From contig NZ_CP116009.1 in the NCBI RefSeq assembly GCF_027941915.1, positions 1,736,001-1,800,000 of the forward strand: a stretch of DNA of 64,000 bases, written 5' to 3'. Every line of letters starts with the position of its first letter. Positions within the stretch are counted from its first letter, which is position 1. A program made the position numbers and the translations under genes. Of the stretch, positions 10,413 through 21,845 are shown piece after piece. This DNA is from Ramlibacter tataouinensis (GTDB lineage: Bacteria; Pseudomonadota; Gammaproteobacteria; Burkholderiales; Burkholderiaceae_C). A model generated the notes under the pieces. The model made no database searches. It had not been told where the DNA came from and saw nothing but the letters and a program-made list of their open reading frames with translations.

Positions 10413-10472
10413 CCGGCTTTGCCGGGCCGCTGGTGGCGCCCCCTCGAGGGGGAGGCGCCGAAGACGCTTCGG
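10413..10472. repeat. Mosaic of three adjacent palindromes in the gltB-gltD gap
   Basis: Three hairpin units in 60 bp: CCGGC-TTT-GCCGG (10413-10425), the perfect palindrome CCCCCTCGAGGGGG (10439-10452), and CCGAAG-ACG-CTTCGG (10458-10472). From memory, similar CTCGAG-centred intergenic units recur in Comamonadaceae genomes, so this is probably a dispersed intergenic repeat. There is no U-run, so it is not a classical terminator; it could modulate the gltB:gltD ratio through RNA folding (inference). Confidence 0.6.
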
Positions 10473-10479
10473 AAGTGGT

Positions 10480-15207
<4,728 letters not shown>

Positions 15208-15238
15208 GGCTCGCCCTCCAGTTCGCTCAGGGTTTGCG

Positions 15239-15267
15239 AGCATAGTGCGGCGCAGCACCGCCGCCAA
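15239..15267 (-). promoter_or_regulatory. Predicted sigma-70 promoter of gltB
   Basis: On the minus strand, TTGGCG (15267-15262), a 17-bp spacer and TATGCT (15244-15239), then a GGAGG-type ribosome site before the gltB ATG at 15207. The -35 box ends 1 bp from the inverted repeat that closes the neighbouring transposase element. Confidence 0.6.
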
Positions 15268-15268
15268 G

Positions 15269-15301
15269 AAAAATAATTGGGGTCAGATACGAATTATTTT
15301 T
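15269..15301 (-). repeat. Terminal hairpin of the Y1 transposase element (left end)
   Basis: Perfect 10-bp inverted repeat AAAAATAATT / AATTATTTTT around the 13-nt loop GGGGTCAGATACG. Together with the flanking bases it holds the core AATTGGGGTCAGAT (15275-15288). It overlaps the transposase stop codon and ends in T5 on the minus strand, so it could also act as a terminator of transposase transcription. Confidence 0.75.
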
Positions 15302-16110
15302 GCGGCTCCGAGGGTGTTGGCTTAATTGGGGACAGATCAGGGAGATTCTTTACACGCCGCGGACGGCCCGCGGCCAGGGGCACAGCGCGGCGTTGGCTAC
15401 GCCGCTGCAGCTCGGCGAGGTATGTCGCGTCACCTAGTGCCCAGCCACGGTGGGTCGCGTCGGCCAGCGACTGCTGGACATCCCGGTTGAGCCCGGCCGC
15501 GATCAGGTCAGCGTAGGCCTGTTCCCGGGCGAACGGTGTGTTGCCGAGCTCCCAGAAGATCGGATGGGGGGTGACCAGCCGGTCGGGCTCGATCCCGGCG
15601 TAGTGCCTGAAGCTCGACCAGGGATGCTGAGCCGGCTCCGACACCATCCCTGCGCGCACCGGGTTGAGATCGATATAGACCATGCAGGCGAGCAGGTAGC
15701 GCTCGGCCTGTACCAGCGTGGAGCGGTAACGCCCTTCCCACAACGTTCCGCTGCGGCCGTGTCGGCTGTTGAAGTAGCGCACGTAGCGGCGGCCGATTGC
15801 CTGCATCATGTCCGGCAGGCCCTTCTCGGTCTCGGGCGTGGCCAGCAGGTGGAAGTGATTGCCCATCAGTACATAGCTGTGGATCGCCACCTTGCAGTCG
15901 CGCGCGTACTGCTCCAGCAACTCGAGCAGCAGGCGGTAGTCGGCATCGCTGCCGAAGATCGGCTGGCGGTTGTTGCCGCGCTGGATCAGGTGGTGCGGAT
16001 AGCCAGGGAGGGTCAGCCGGGGAAGTCGGGCCATGGCAACTCAGAGGAATTGGAATCTGACCCCAATTATCCTGACCCGGTCCCGCAGAAATTCGAATCT
16101 GACCCCAATT
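15275..16110. mobile_element. REP-associated-type single-gene transposable element with paired inverted end motifs
   Basis: A Y1 transposase gene is bracketed by four copies of a 14-bp core. AATTGGGGTCAGAT lies at 15275-15288, with the variant AATTGGGGACAGAT at 15324-15337; the reverse complement ATCTGACCCCAATT lies at 16055-16068 and 16097-16110. Left copies read rightward and right copies leftward, so the ends are inverted and each is doubled (49 and 42 bp apart). The exact outer boundaries are not certain. This is an accessory insertion in an otherwise housekeeping region. Confidence 0.75.
15294..16034 (-). CDS. REP-associated tyrosine transposase (Y1/HUH family)
   Basis: Single-strand DNA transposase of the IS200/IS605-like Y1 superfamily, of the RAYT type (246 residues). 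The N-terminus MARLPRLTLPGYPHHLIQRGNNR is the family signature. The HUH metal motif is HFH in YVLMGNHFHLLATP, and the candidate catalytic Tyr lies in RRYVRYFNSRHGRSGTLWEGRYRS. The conserved YIDLNPVRAGMV follows. The C-terminal tail (DLSPIKPTPSEPQK) is encoded by an end-motif copy, so the protein terminus is part of the element's DNA end. Family members move or maintain short palindromic repeats; mobility here is unproven. Confidence 0.9.
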   Translation of the reverse strand: MARLPRLTLPGYPHHLIQRGNNRQPIFGSDADYRLLLELLEQYARDCKVAIHSYVLMGNHFHLLATPETEKGLPDMMQAIGRRYVRYFNSRHGRSGTLWEGRYRSTLVQAERYLLACMVYIDLNPVRAGMVSEPAQHPWSSFRHYAGIEPDRLVTPHPIFWELGNTPFAREQAYADLIAAGLNRDVQQSLADATHRGWALGDATYLAELQRRSQRRAVPLAAGRPRRVKNLPDLSPIKPTPSEPQK

Positions 16111-16112
16111 AA
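16046..16112. repeat. Two inverted end-motif copies upstream of the transposase gene
   Basis: Two near-identical units, GAATTGGAATCTGACCCCAA followed by TTAT, and GAAATTCGAATCTGACCCCA followed by ATTAA, each with a short AATT-type dyad. They are the reverse complement of the motif at the element's other end and sit within 80 bp of the transposase start. Confidence 0.75.
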
Positions 16113-16193
16113 CTGGCTGACGGCGGCGTGAGGGCTGGGCTGACAGCCAGGCAGGCGGTTTCGGCGAAAAATGCCAGTTGGCCGGAGGTACCG

Positions 16194-16376
16194 ATGCCGT
16201 TTGCTGTTTACATGATCGGGTTCCTGCTGTTCATGGCCATCGTGGTCTGGGCGGCCGTGGTGGTGGGGGTGGCGCAGCTCTACATCACCATCGCCGCGCT
16301 GGTGCTGCTGGCGATCGGGGTGGTGGTCGGTTTGGCGCGCTCCCGCTCCAGGCCGCGCCGGCGCGGTCCGTACTAG
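16194..16376 (+). CDS. Small two-helix membrane protein
   Basis: A 60-residue protein, almost entirely hydrophobic: MPFAVYMIGFLLFMAIVVWA then YITIAALVLLAIGVVVGLA, ending in a basic tail (RSRSRPRRRGPY). This gives two transmembrane helices with a positive C-terminus, probably cytosolic. The start is well supported by GGAGG at 16184-16188, 5 nt before the ATG. No family recognised. Its TAG and the TAG of the convergent methyltransferase share the palindrome CTAG at 16373-16376. It could be an envelope stress peptide, but nothing in the sequence decides that. Confidence 0.75.
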   Translation: MPFAVYMIGFLLFMAIVVWAAVVVGVAQLYITIAALVLLAIGVVVGLARSRSRPRRRGPY

Positions 16377-17218
16377 GGCGCCTGCAGGGCCGGGAAGCGT
16401 TCGGCCTCGAGGCCTTCGAGGCCGAACTCGGACAGGATGGCGCGCAGGCGCTCGGCGGCGCTGCGCTTCTTCTGGCCGGTGTAGCGCGCCAGGATCAGTT
16501 CGTTCTTCAGGCTGTGCTCCCAGCCGACCAGCTCGGTCACCGTCACCTGGTAGCCACGGGCTTCCAGGTACAGGCAGCGCAGCACGTTGGTCAACTGGCT
16601 GCCCATTTCGCGGGTGTGCAGCGGGTGCCGCCATAGCTCGGCCAGCGGGGTTCGCGCCAGGGACAGCGCCTTGTTGCGGCGCAGCCGCGCCGCCACCTCG
16701 GCCTGGCAGCACGGCACCAGCACCATGGCCTGCGCCTGCTTGCGCAAGCCGAAGGCGATGGCGTCGTCGGTCGCGGTGTCGCAGGCATGCAGGGCCGTGA
16801 CCAGGTCGATGCGCTCGGGCAGCGTCTGTTCGCCGGCGGCCTCCGCGGCGCTGATGTTCAGGAACGCCATGCGGTCGAACCCCAGGCGCGCCGCCAGTTC
16901 GCGCGACCGCGCCACCAGCTCGGGCCGCGTTTCGATGCCGAACACCCTGCCCTTGCCCATCGGCTTGAGCGACAGGTCGTAGAGGATGAAGCCGAGGTAC
17001 GACTTTCCGGCGCCATGGTCGGCGATGGTGGGGCCGGCCTCGGAGGCCGGCAGTTGCGCCAGCAACGGCTCGATGAACTGGTGCAGGTGGTGCACCTGCT
17101 TGAGCTTGCGCCGCGAATCCTGGTTGAGCTTGCCGTCCCGCGTGAGGATGTGCAGTTCCTTGAGCAGCTCGGTCGACTGCCCCGGCCGGATCTCGGGCTC
17201 GCGTGCCTCCGCCGTCAT
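16373..17218 (-). CDS. Class I SAM-dependent methyltransferase (Methyltransf_32-like)
   Basis: Cytosolic methyltransferase of 281 residues. The SAM-binding glycine motif appears as IADHGAGKSYLGFILYDL near residue 68-85 and the acidic end of strand 2 as VFGIETRPEL. The motif VTALHACDTATDDAIAFGL followed by VLVPCCQAEVA is typical of the METTL25/RRNAD1-like Methyltransf_32 group. Substrate unknown; relatives have been linked to RNA or protein modification (general family knowledge). The start overlaps the DUF1415 gene stop (ATGA), so the two are co-expressed. Confidence 0.85.
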   Translation of the reverse strand: MTAEAREPEIRPGQSTELLKELHILTRDGKLNQDSRRKLKQVHHLHQFIEPLLAQLPASEAGPTIADHGAGKSYLGFILYDLSLKPMGKGRVFGIETRPELVARSRELAARLGFDRMAFLNISAAEAAGEQTLPERIDLVTALHACDTATDDAIAFGLRKQAQAMVLVPCCQAEVAARLRRNKALSLARTPLAELWRHPLHTREMGSQLTNVLRCLYLEARGYQVTVTELVGWEHSLKNELILARYTGQKKRSAAERLRAILSEFGLEGLEAERFPALQAP

Positions 17219-17772
17219 GAGCGCCCCACCCCCAGCGCCAGCCAGCCCCGCGGACCGAGCCGCTCCAGCGTGCGAATGTTCGCCTCGTAGATCGCCTCGG
17301 CCTGCGGGAAGGCGGCCACCGCCCGGTCGATGCTGGCCTCGCGCAGCAGGTGCAGGGTCGGCCAGGGTGAGCGGTTGCTGCAGTTGGCGATGTCGTCCTC
17401 GCCCGCGCCGGCGAACACGAAGCGCGGATGGAAGCTGGCCAGCTGCAGCACGCCTTCCAGGCCCCTTCGTGCCAGCAGCCGCTCGCCGGCCCGCACCAGT
17501 TCGTTGAACAACAGGAAGTCCTCGAACCCCTGCGGCACCATGAGCAGCGTCGTATCGCGCTCCCCGGCGGGCAGGGCGAGCAGCGCATCGGCCTGCGCTT
17601 CCAGCTCGGTGAGCACCGGCGCGAAATCGTCGCCGGAACTCACCGCGAAATGCACCTGCCGCCGGGCATGGACCGCCTTCGCAAAGGGGCACAGGTTCAG
17701 GCCGATCACCGCGCGCTCCAGCCAAAGGCGCGTGTCCTCGATCACCGGGGCGGTTGGAAGTGCGGTCGTCAT
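17215..17772 (-). CDS. DUF1415 domain-containing protein
   Basis: Soluble 185-residue protein of the conserved DUF1415 family. The family hallmark near the N-terminus is TRLWLERAVIGLNLCPFAKAV, and LLMVPQGFEDFLLFNELV and LASFHPRFVFAG are recognisable. Function is unknown; the invariant Cys in NLCPFAK and His in SFHP suggest an active site or metal site (inference). It is the first gene of a two-gene unit with the methyltransferase. A TAGAAT -10 box lies only 12 bp before the ATG, implying a very short leader, with CCCTCCC rather than a normal ribosome site. Confidence 0.88.
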   Translation of the reverse strand: MTTALPTAPVIEDTRLWLERAVIGLNLCPFAKAVHARRQVHFAVSSGDDFAPVLTELEAQADALLALPAGERDTTLLMVPQGFEDFLLFNELVRAGERLLARRGLEGVLQLASFHPRFVFAGAGEDDIANCSNRSPWPTLHLLREASIDRAVAAFPQAEAIYEANIRTLERLGPRGWLALGVGRS

Positions 17773-17784
17773 GGGAGGGACGCG

Positions 17785-17790
17785 ATTCTA
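17785..17790 (-). promoter_or_regulatory. Candidate -10 box for the DUF1415-methyltransferase unit
   Basis: TAGAAT on the minus strand 12 bp before the ATG at 17772. It predicts a leader of about six nucleotides. No -35 match was found. Confidence 0.4.
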
Positions 17791-17807
17791 GGGGCGGCCC
17801 CAAGCCC

Positions 17808-19007
17808 CTAGTGGCCGCGCACCTGGGGAAGGCGCGAAGTCCAGCCGGCCAGCATCAGTCCGCCCAGCGCACAGCCGCCGGTGACCAGCCAGCTCCATTG
17901 CCAGCCGCCGCTGCGCGCGGCCACCCAGGCCACCAGCGGCGGCCCGAGGAACTGGCCCAGCGACGACCACTGCTGCATCCAGCCGACGGTGGTCGATACC
18001 GTGCGCTCGCTCGGCGCCAGCCGCACCGCCAGCGAGAACAGCGTGCCGGGGATCATGCCGCCGACGGCCGAGAACGCGAGCACCGCCAGGTAGCGCAGCA
18101 GCGCGCCGGATTCCGGCGGCCCCAGCAGCGGCGAGAACGCGATCACACTGGCGAATCCCATCGTGAGGAACCCGATCGACATCAGGCGCCGCGCCGTGAA
18201 CCCGCGCTGCAGCAGGCGCCCGGACGCCAGGTTGCCCACCATGTTCACGGCCGCCGCCAGCGCCGTGCCCGCCGCCGCGCTGGCCGGTGCAATGCCGGCG
18301 GCCAGGTAGATCGAAGGCAGGAAGCCGATCACCGACAGCCATTGGGCCGAATAGACGCCGAATGCGGCCGCGACCAGCCAGGGGCCGCGCGCCGCCAGCG
18401 TCTGCCCGATGCGTCCGACCCAGTCGTGCGCGGCCGTCGGTGACTGCACCGGATCGGGCGGCAGCGCCTGCCCCAGCCACGCCGCCATCAGCAGCGAGAA
18501 GCCGCCCAGCAGCCACCACCAGCCCGGCCAGCCGGTCCACGCCATCCAGGCCGGCCCACACAGCAGCGCCAGCGCGGTGGCGAACGGCATGTAGGCGCCC
18601 CAGACGCCCAGCATCGTGCTCATGCGATCGGGCGGCACCAATCGGCGAATCAGTCCCGGCGCCGGCATCGAGGCCAGCAGGAAACCGAAGCCTTCAATGC
18701 CGCGCAGCACCAGCAACCCGGCCGCCCCGTCGGCCCAGCCGCCCACCACGCTGGCGCCGCCGACGATCCACAGGCCAGCCACCATGGTGCGCTTGAGGCC
18801 CAGGCTGTCGGCCGCCAGGCCGGCCAGCAAGCCCAGGGTCATGCCGGCGAATTGCACCAGCGACAGCAGGAAGCCGGCCTCGACCAGCGTCAGGCCGAGC
18901 GCGTCGCGCAACACCGGAATGGCCGGCGGCAGCTTGCCCACGTGCACGGCGGCAGCGACGCCGCCCAGCACCACCAGCCAGGCCCGCCCGGCGTGGGGGG
19001 CACTCAC
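17808..19007 (-). CDS. MFS transporter (CynX/NimT-like)
   Basis: Inner-membrane major facilitator of 399 residues with about twelve hydrophobic segments. The start is GTG at 19007 (reads VSAPHAGRAWLVVLGG), overlapping the dgt TGA as GTGA. The loop 2-3 MFS motif appears as GLAADSLGLKRTMVAGL. The central loop is short and followed by WLVAAAFGVYSAQWLSVIGFLPSIYL. Substrate not evident; the shape resembles cyanate/nitroimidazole-type CynX transporters. Coupling to dgt looks positional rather than functional. Confidence 0.88.
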   Translation of the reverse strand: MSAPHAGRAWLVVLGGVAAAVHVGKLPPAIPVLRDALGLTLVEAGFLLSLVQFAGMTLGLLAGLAADSLGLKRTMVAGLWIVGGASVVGGWADGAAGLLVLRGIEGFGFLLASMPAPGLIRRLVPPDRMSTMLGVWGAYMPFATALALLCGPAWMAWTGWPGWWWLLGGFSLLMAAWLGQALPPDPVQSPTAAHDWVGRIGQTLAARGPWLVAAAFGVYSAQWLSVIGFLPSIYLAAGIAPASAAAGTALAAAVNMVGNLASGRLLQRGFTARRLMSIGFLTMGFASVIAFSPLLGPPESGALLRYLAVLAFSAVGGMIPGTLFSLAVRLAPSERTVSTTVGWMQQWSSLGQFLGPPLVAWVAARSGGWQWSWLVTGGCALGGLMLAGWTSRLPQVRGH

Positions 19008-20131
19008 GGCAGCAGTCGGCGGCCGGTCAGCCGCTCGTGTTCCCGCGCCGCGAAGCGATCGGTCATGCCGGCGATGTAGTCGGCCACGGCGCGCTCGCGA
19101 TCGGGCCGCTCGTCGAAGCCGCCGCCCATCTGCGTCGGATCGGCCACATAGGCGTCGAACAGCTCGCGCACGACCCGGCGCGCACCGTCCATGGTCTCCA
19201 TCACCTGCGGATGACGGTACAGGTTGCGCAGCAAGAACTGCTTGAGCTCGGCCGATTGCGCCTGCATGGGTGCGCTGAAGCGCAGCATCGGCGCGGCCCG
19301 GCGCGCCGCGTCGGCGCTGTCGATCGCATGGTCGGCGAGCGCCTGCGCGGTGGCGTCGATCACGTCGTAGACCTGCGCGCTGAGCATGCGCCGGATCGAT
19401 TCGTACAGCAGCCGCCGGCCGTGCAGGTGCGGGTGGCGGGCCAGCGCCTCGGCGCGAAAGCGCGCGAACAGCTCGACGGCGTCGAGCTGCTCCATCGCCA
19501 GCAGGCCGGATCGGACGCCATCGTCGATGTCGTGCGCGTTGTAGGCGATCTCGTCGGCCAGGTTGCACAGCTGTGCCTCCAGGCTGGGCTGGGTGCGATC
19601 GAGGAAACGCCGGCCCACCCCGCCCGGCTCGGCGGCCTCCAGCCGCTGCGCATTGGCGCGCGAACAGTGCTTGAGGATGCCCTCGCGCGTCTCGAAGCTG
19701 AGATTCAGCCCGTCGTACTCGGGGTAGCGCTCTTCCAGCCGATCGACCACCCGCAGGCTTTGCAGGTTGTGCTCGAAGCCGCCATGCGCCTGCATGCACT
19801 CGTTCAGCGCATCCTGGCCGGCATGGCCGAACGGCGTGTGGCCCAGGTCGTGCGCCAGCGCGATCGCCTCCACCAGGTCTTCGTCCAGCCCCAGTGGGCG
19901 GGCAATGGAGCGGCCGAGCTGCGCCACTTCCAGCGAGTGCGTCAGGCGCGTGCGGAACAGGTCGCCCTCGTGGTTGAGAAAGACCTGGGTCTTGTAGACC
20001 AGCCGCCGGAAGGCGGTGGAGTGCACGATGCGGTCGCGGTCGCGCTGGAACTCGCTGCGCGTGGGGGCCGGCGGCTCCGGGTACCGGCGACCGCGGGAGC
20101 GGTTCGGGTCCGAAGCGTAGGGTGCCGTCAT
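19004..20131 (-). CDS. dgt: Deoxyguanosinetriphosphate triphosphohydrolase-like protein
   Basis: HD-domain dNTP triphosphohydrolase that degrades dGTP or other dNTPs to nucleoside and tripolyphosphate. It has 375 residues. The metal ligands are H65 in LTHSLEVAQ and H94-D95 in ALAHDLGHTPFGHAG, with the later conserved Asp in NLADEIAYNAHDIDDG. It belongs to the shorter bacterial dGTPase-like type 2 group. The start MTAPYASDPNRSRGRRYPEP is preferred as typical; an in-frame ATG at 20155 would add eight residues. It follows aroB in the common betaproteobacterial order aroK-aroB-dgt. Confidence 0.93.
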   Translation of the reverse strand: MTAPYASDPNRSRGRRYPEPPAPTRSEFQRDRDRIVHSTAFRRLVYKTQVFLNHEGDLFRTRLTHSLEVAQLGRSIARPLGLDEDLVEAIALAHDLGHTPFGHAGQDALNECMQAHGGFEHNLQSLRVVDRLEERYPEYDGLNLSFETREGILKHCSRANAQRLEAAEPGGVGRRFLDRTQPSLEAQLCNLADEIAYNAHDIDDGVRSGLLAMEQLDAVELFARFRAEALARHPHLHGRRLLYESIRRMLSAQVYDVIDATAQALADHAIDSADAARRAAPMLRFSAPMQAQSAELKQFLLRNLYRHPQVMETMDGARRVVRELFDAYVADPTQMGGGFDERPDRERAVADYIAGMTDRFAAREHERLTGRRLLP

Positions 20132-20165
20132 GCGGGAATCGCCACCGGTCGCCATCGCGCCGGTC

Positions 20166-21275
20166 TCAGGCCGTGCAGCGTTCCAGCACCTGGCGCACCA
20201 GCGCCTCGGGCGCTGGGCGCACGCCGGCGCGGCCGGGCGCCTCGATCACGACGAAGCGGATGTCGCCGGCCTCGGCCTTCTTGTCCACCCGCATCAATTC
20301 CAGGTAGCGCTCGGCGCCCAGGCGCGGCCCTTGCACCGGCAAGCCGGCGGCGCGCACCAGGCGCGTGATGCGCTCCACCAGCGCATCGTCGACCAGCCCG
20401 AGCCCGCGCGACAGGTGCAGCGCCATCACCATGCCGCAGCCGACCGCCTCGCCGTGCAGCCACTGGCCATAGCCCAGCCCGGCCTCGATGGCATGGCCGA
20501 AGGTGTGGCCGAAATTGAGGATGGCGCGCAGGCCGGACTCGCGCTCGTCCTGCCCGACCACCGCGGCCTTGATCTCGCAACTGCGCCGCACTGCGTGCGC
20601 GAGCGCGGCGGTGTCGCGCCGCAGCAGGGCGTCGAGGTGCTCCTCGATCCAGGCGAGGAAGTCCATGTCGGCGATCGGGCCGTACTTGATCACCTCCGCC
20701 AGCCCGGCGCTCAGCTCACGCGCCGGCAGCGTGGCCAGCGTGTCGAGGTCGCACACCACGCGCGCCGGCTGGTGGAAGGCGCCGATCATGTTCTTGCCCA
20801 GCGGATGGTTGATCGCCGTCTTGCCGCCCACCGAGGAATCGACCTGGGCCAGCAACGTGGTGGGCACCTGCACGAAGGGAACGCCTCGCATGTAGCAGGC
20901 GGCGGCGAAGCCGGTCATGTCGCCGACCACCCCGCCGCCCAGCGCGAACAGCACGGTCTTGCGGTCGCAGCCGTGCGCCAGCAGCGCGTCGAAGATGCGG
21001 TTGAGCGTGGACCAGTCCTTGTGGGCTTCGCCGTCGGGCAGCACGACCTGGTGCACCTGGCGGAAGCGCCCCTGCAGGGCGCCGGCCAACTGCTGCAGGT
21101 AGAGCGGCGCGATGGTCTCGTTGCTGACGATCAGGGCTGCGGCGGCAGGCGGCACGCCCTGCCAGGTGGTGGCGGCGCCCAGCAGGCCGGAGCCGATGAG
21201 GATGGGATAACGGCGCTCGCCCAGCTCGATCGCCACTTCGTGCAGGACGGTCGGCTCGGATACGACGGAAGACAT
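20166..21275 (-). CDS. aroB: 3-dehydroquinate synthase
   Basis: Second step of the shikimate pathway: NAD- and metal-dependent conversion of DAHP to 3-dehydroquinate. It has 369 residues. The family's NAD-binding and active-site segments are seen in [22 protein letters not shown] and [21 protein letters not shown]. The metal His residues are in [11 protein letters not shown] and [10 protein letters not shown]. It follows aroK with a 30-bp gap. Confidence 0.98.
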   Translation of the reverse strand: MSSVVSEPTVLHEVAIELGERRYPILIGSGLLGAATTWQGVPPAAAALIVSNETIAPLYLQQLAGALQGRFRQVHQVVLPDGEAHKDWSTLNRIFDALLAHGCDRKTVLFALGGGVVGDMTGFAAACYMRGVPFVQVPTTLLAQVDSSVGGKTAINHPLGKNMIGAFHQPARVVCDLDTLATLPARELSAGLAEVIKYGPIADMDFLAWIEEHLDALLRRDTAALAHAVRRSCEIKAAVVGQDERESGLRAILNFGHTFGHAIEAGLGYGQWLHGEAVGCGMVMALHLSRGLGLVDDALVERITRLVRAAGLPVQGPRLGAERYLELMRVDKKAEAGDIRFVVIEAPGRAGVRPAPEALVRQVLERCTA

Positions 21276-21305
21276 GGCCCGGCAAGTGTAAGGGCCCGCG
21301 CCGGG

Positions 21306-21833
21306 TCACCCTGCGGGCAGGATGCCGGCCAGCTCCAGTTGCATCAGGATCATGTTGACCAGGGTCGGCACGGACGGACGGCCCGTGTCGATGATGTAGT
21401 GCGCCGTCTCGCGGTACAGCGGGTCGCGCTCGGCGTGCAGCTGCCGCAGCTTGTCCTGGGGGTCGGCCACCTGCAGCAGGGGCCGCTGGGTATCCCGGCG
21501 CAGCCGGCGCCACAACTCCTCGGGGGTGGCCCGCAGGTAGATCACATGGCCGGCGGCCCGCAGCGTCTGGCGGTTGGCATCGCGCAGCACGGCGCCGCCG
21601 CCGGTGGCCAGCACGCAGGGCTCGCCCGCGGCCAGCTCGGCCAGGACCTGCTGCTCTAGGTCTCGGAACGCGCCTTCCCCTTCACGCGCGAAGAATTCGC
21701 GGATCGGGCAGCCGATGCGCTGCTCGATCAGCTGGTCCGAATCATGGAACGGCAGGTGCAGCCGCCGCGCCAGGCTGCGACCCACGGTCGACTTGCCGCT
21801 GCCGGGCATGCCGACCAGGACCAGGTTGCGCAC
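21306..21833 (-). CDS. aroK: Shikimate kinase
   Basis: Phosphorylates shikimate using ATP (175 residues). Walker A is GMPGSGKST at residues 8-16. The shikimate-binding Asp is in FHDSDQLIEQ and the GGG motif in LATGGGAVLR. The lid region is RPLLQ. The start codon is GTG at 21833. It starts 12 bp after pilQ, in the conserved pilMNOPQ-aroKB arrangement. Confidence 0.97.
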   Translation of the reverse strand: MRNLVLVGMPGSGKSTVGRSLARRLHLPFHDSDQLIEQRIGCPIREFFAREGEGAFRDLEQQVLAELAAGEPCVLATGGGAVLRDANRQTLRAAGHVIYLRATPEELWRRLRRDTQRPLLQVADPQDKLRQLHAERDPLYRETAHYIIDTGRPSVPTLVNMILMQLELAGILPAG

Positions 21834-21845
21834 CTCGCTTCCGAC

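Noticed and set aside
15208-15267. Extended GltB N-terminus (20 extra residues)
   Set aside because: The extension lies over the predicted promoter, and the ATG at 15207 has its own GGAGG and a family-typical propeptide.
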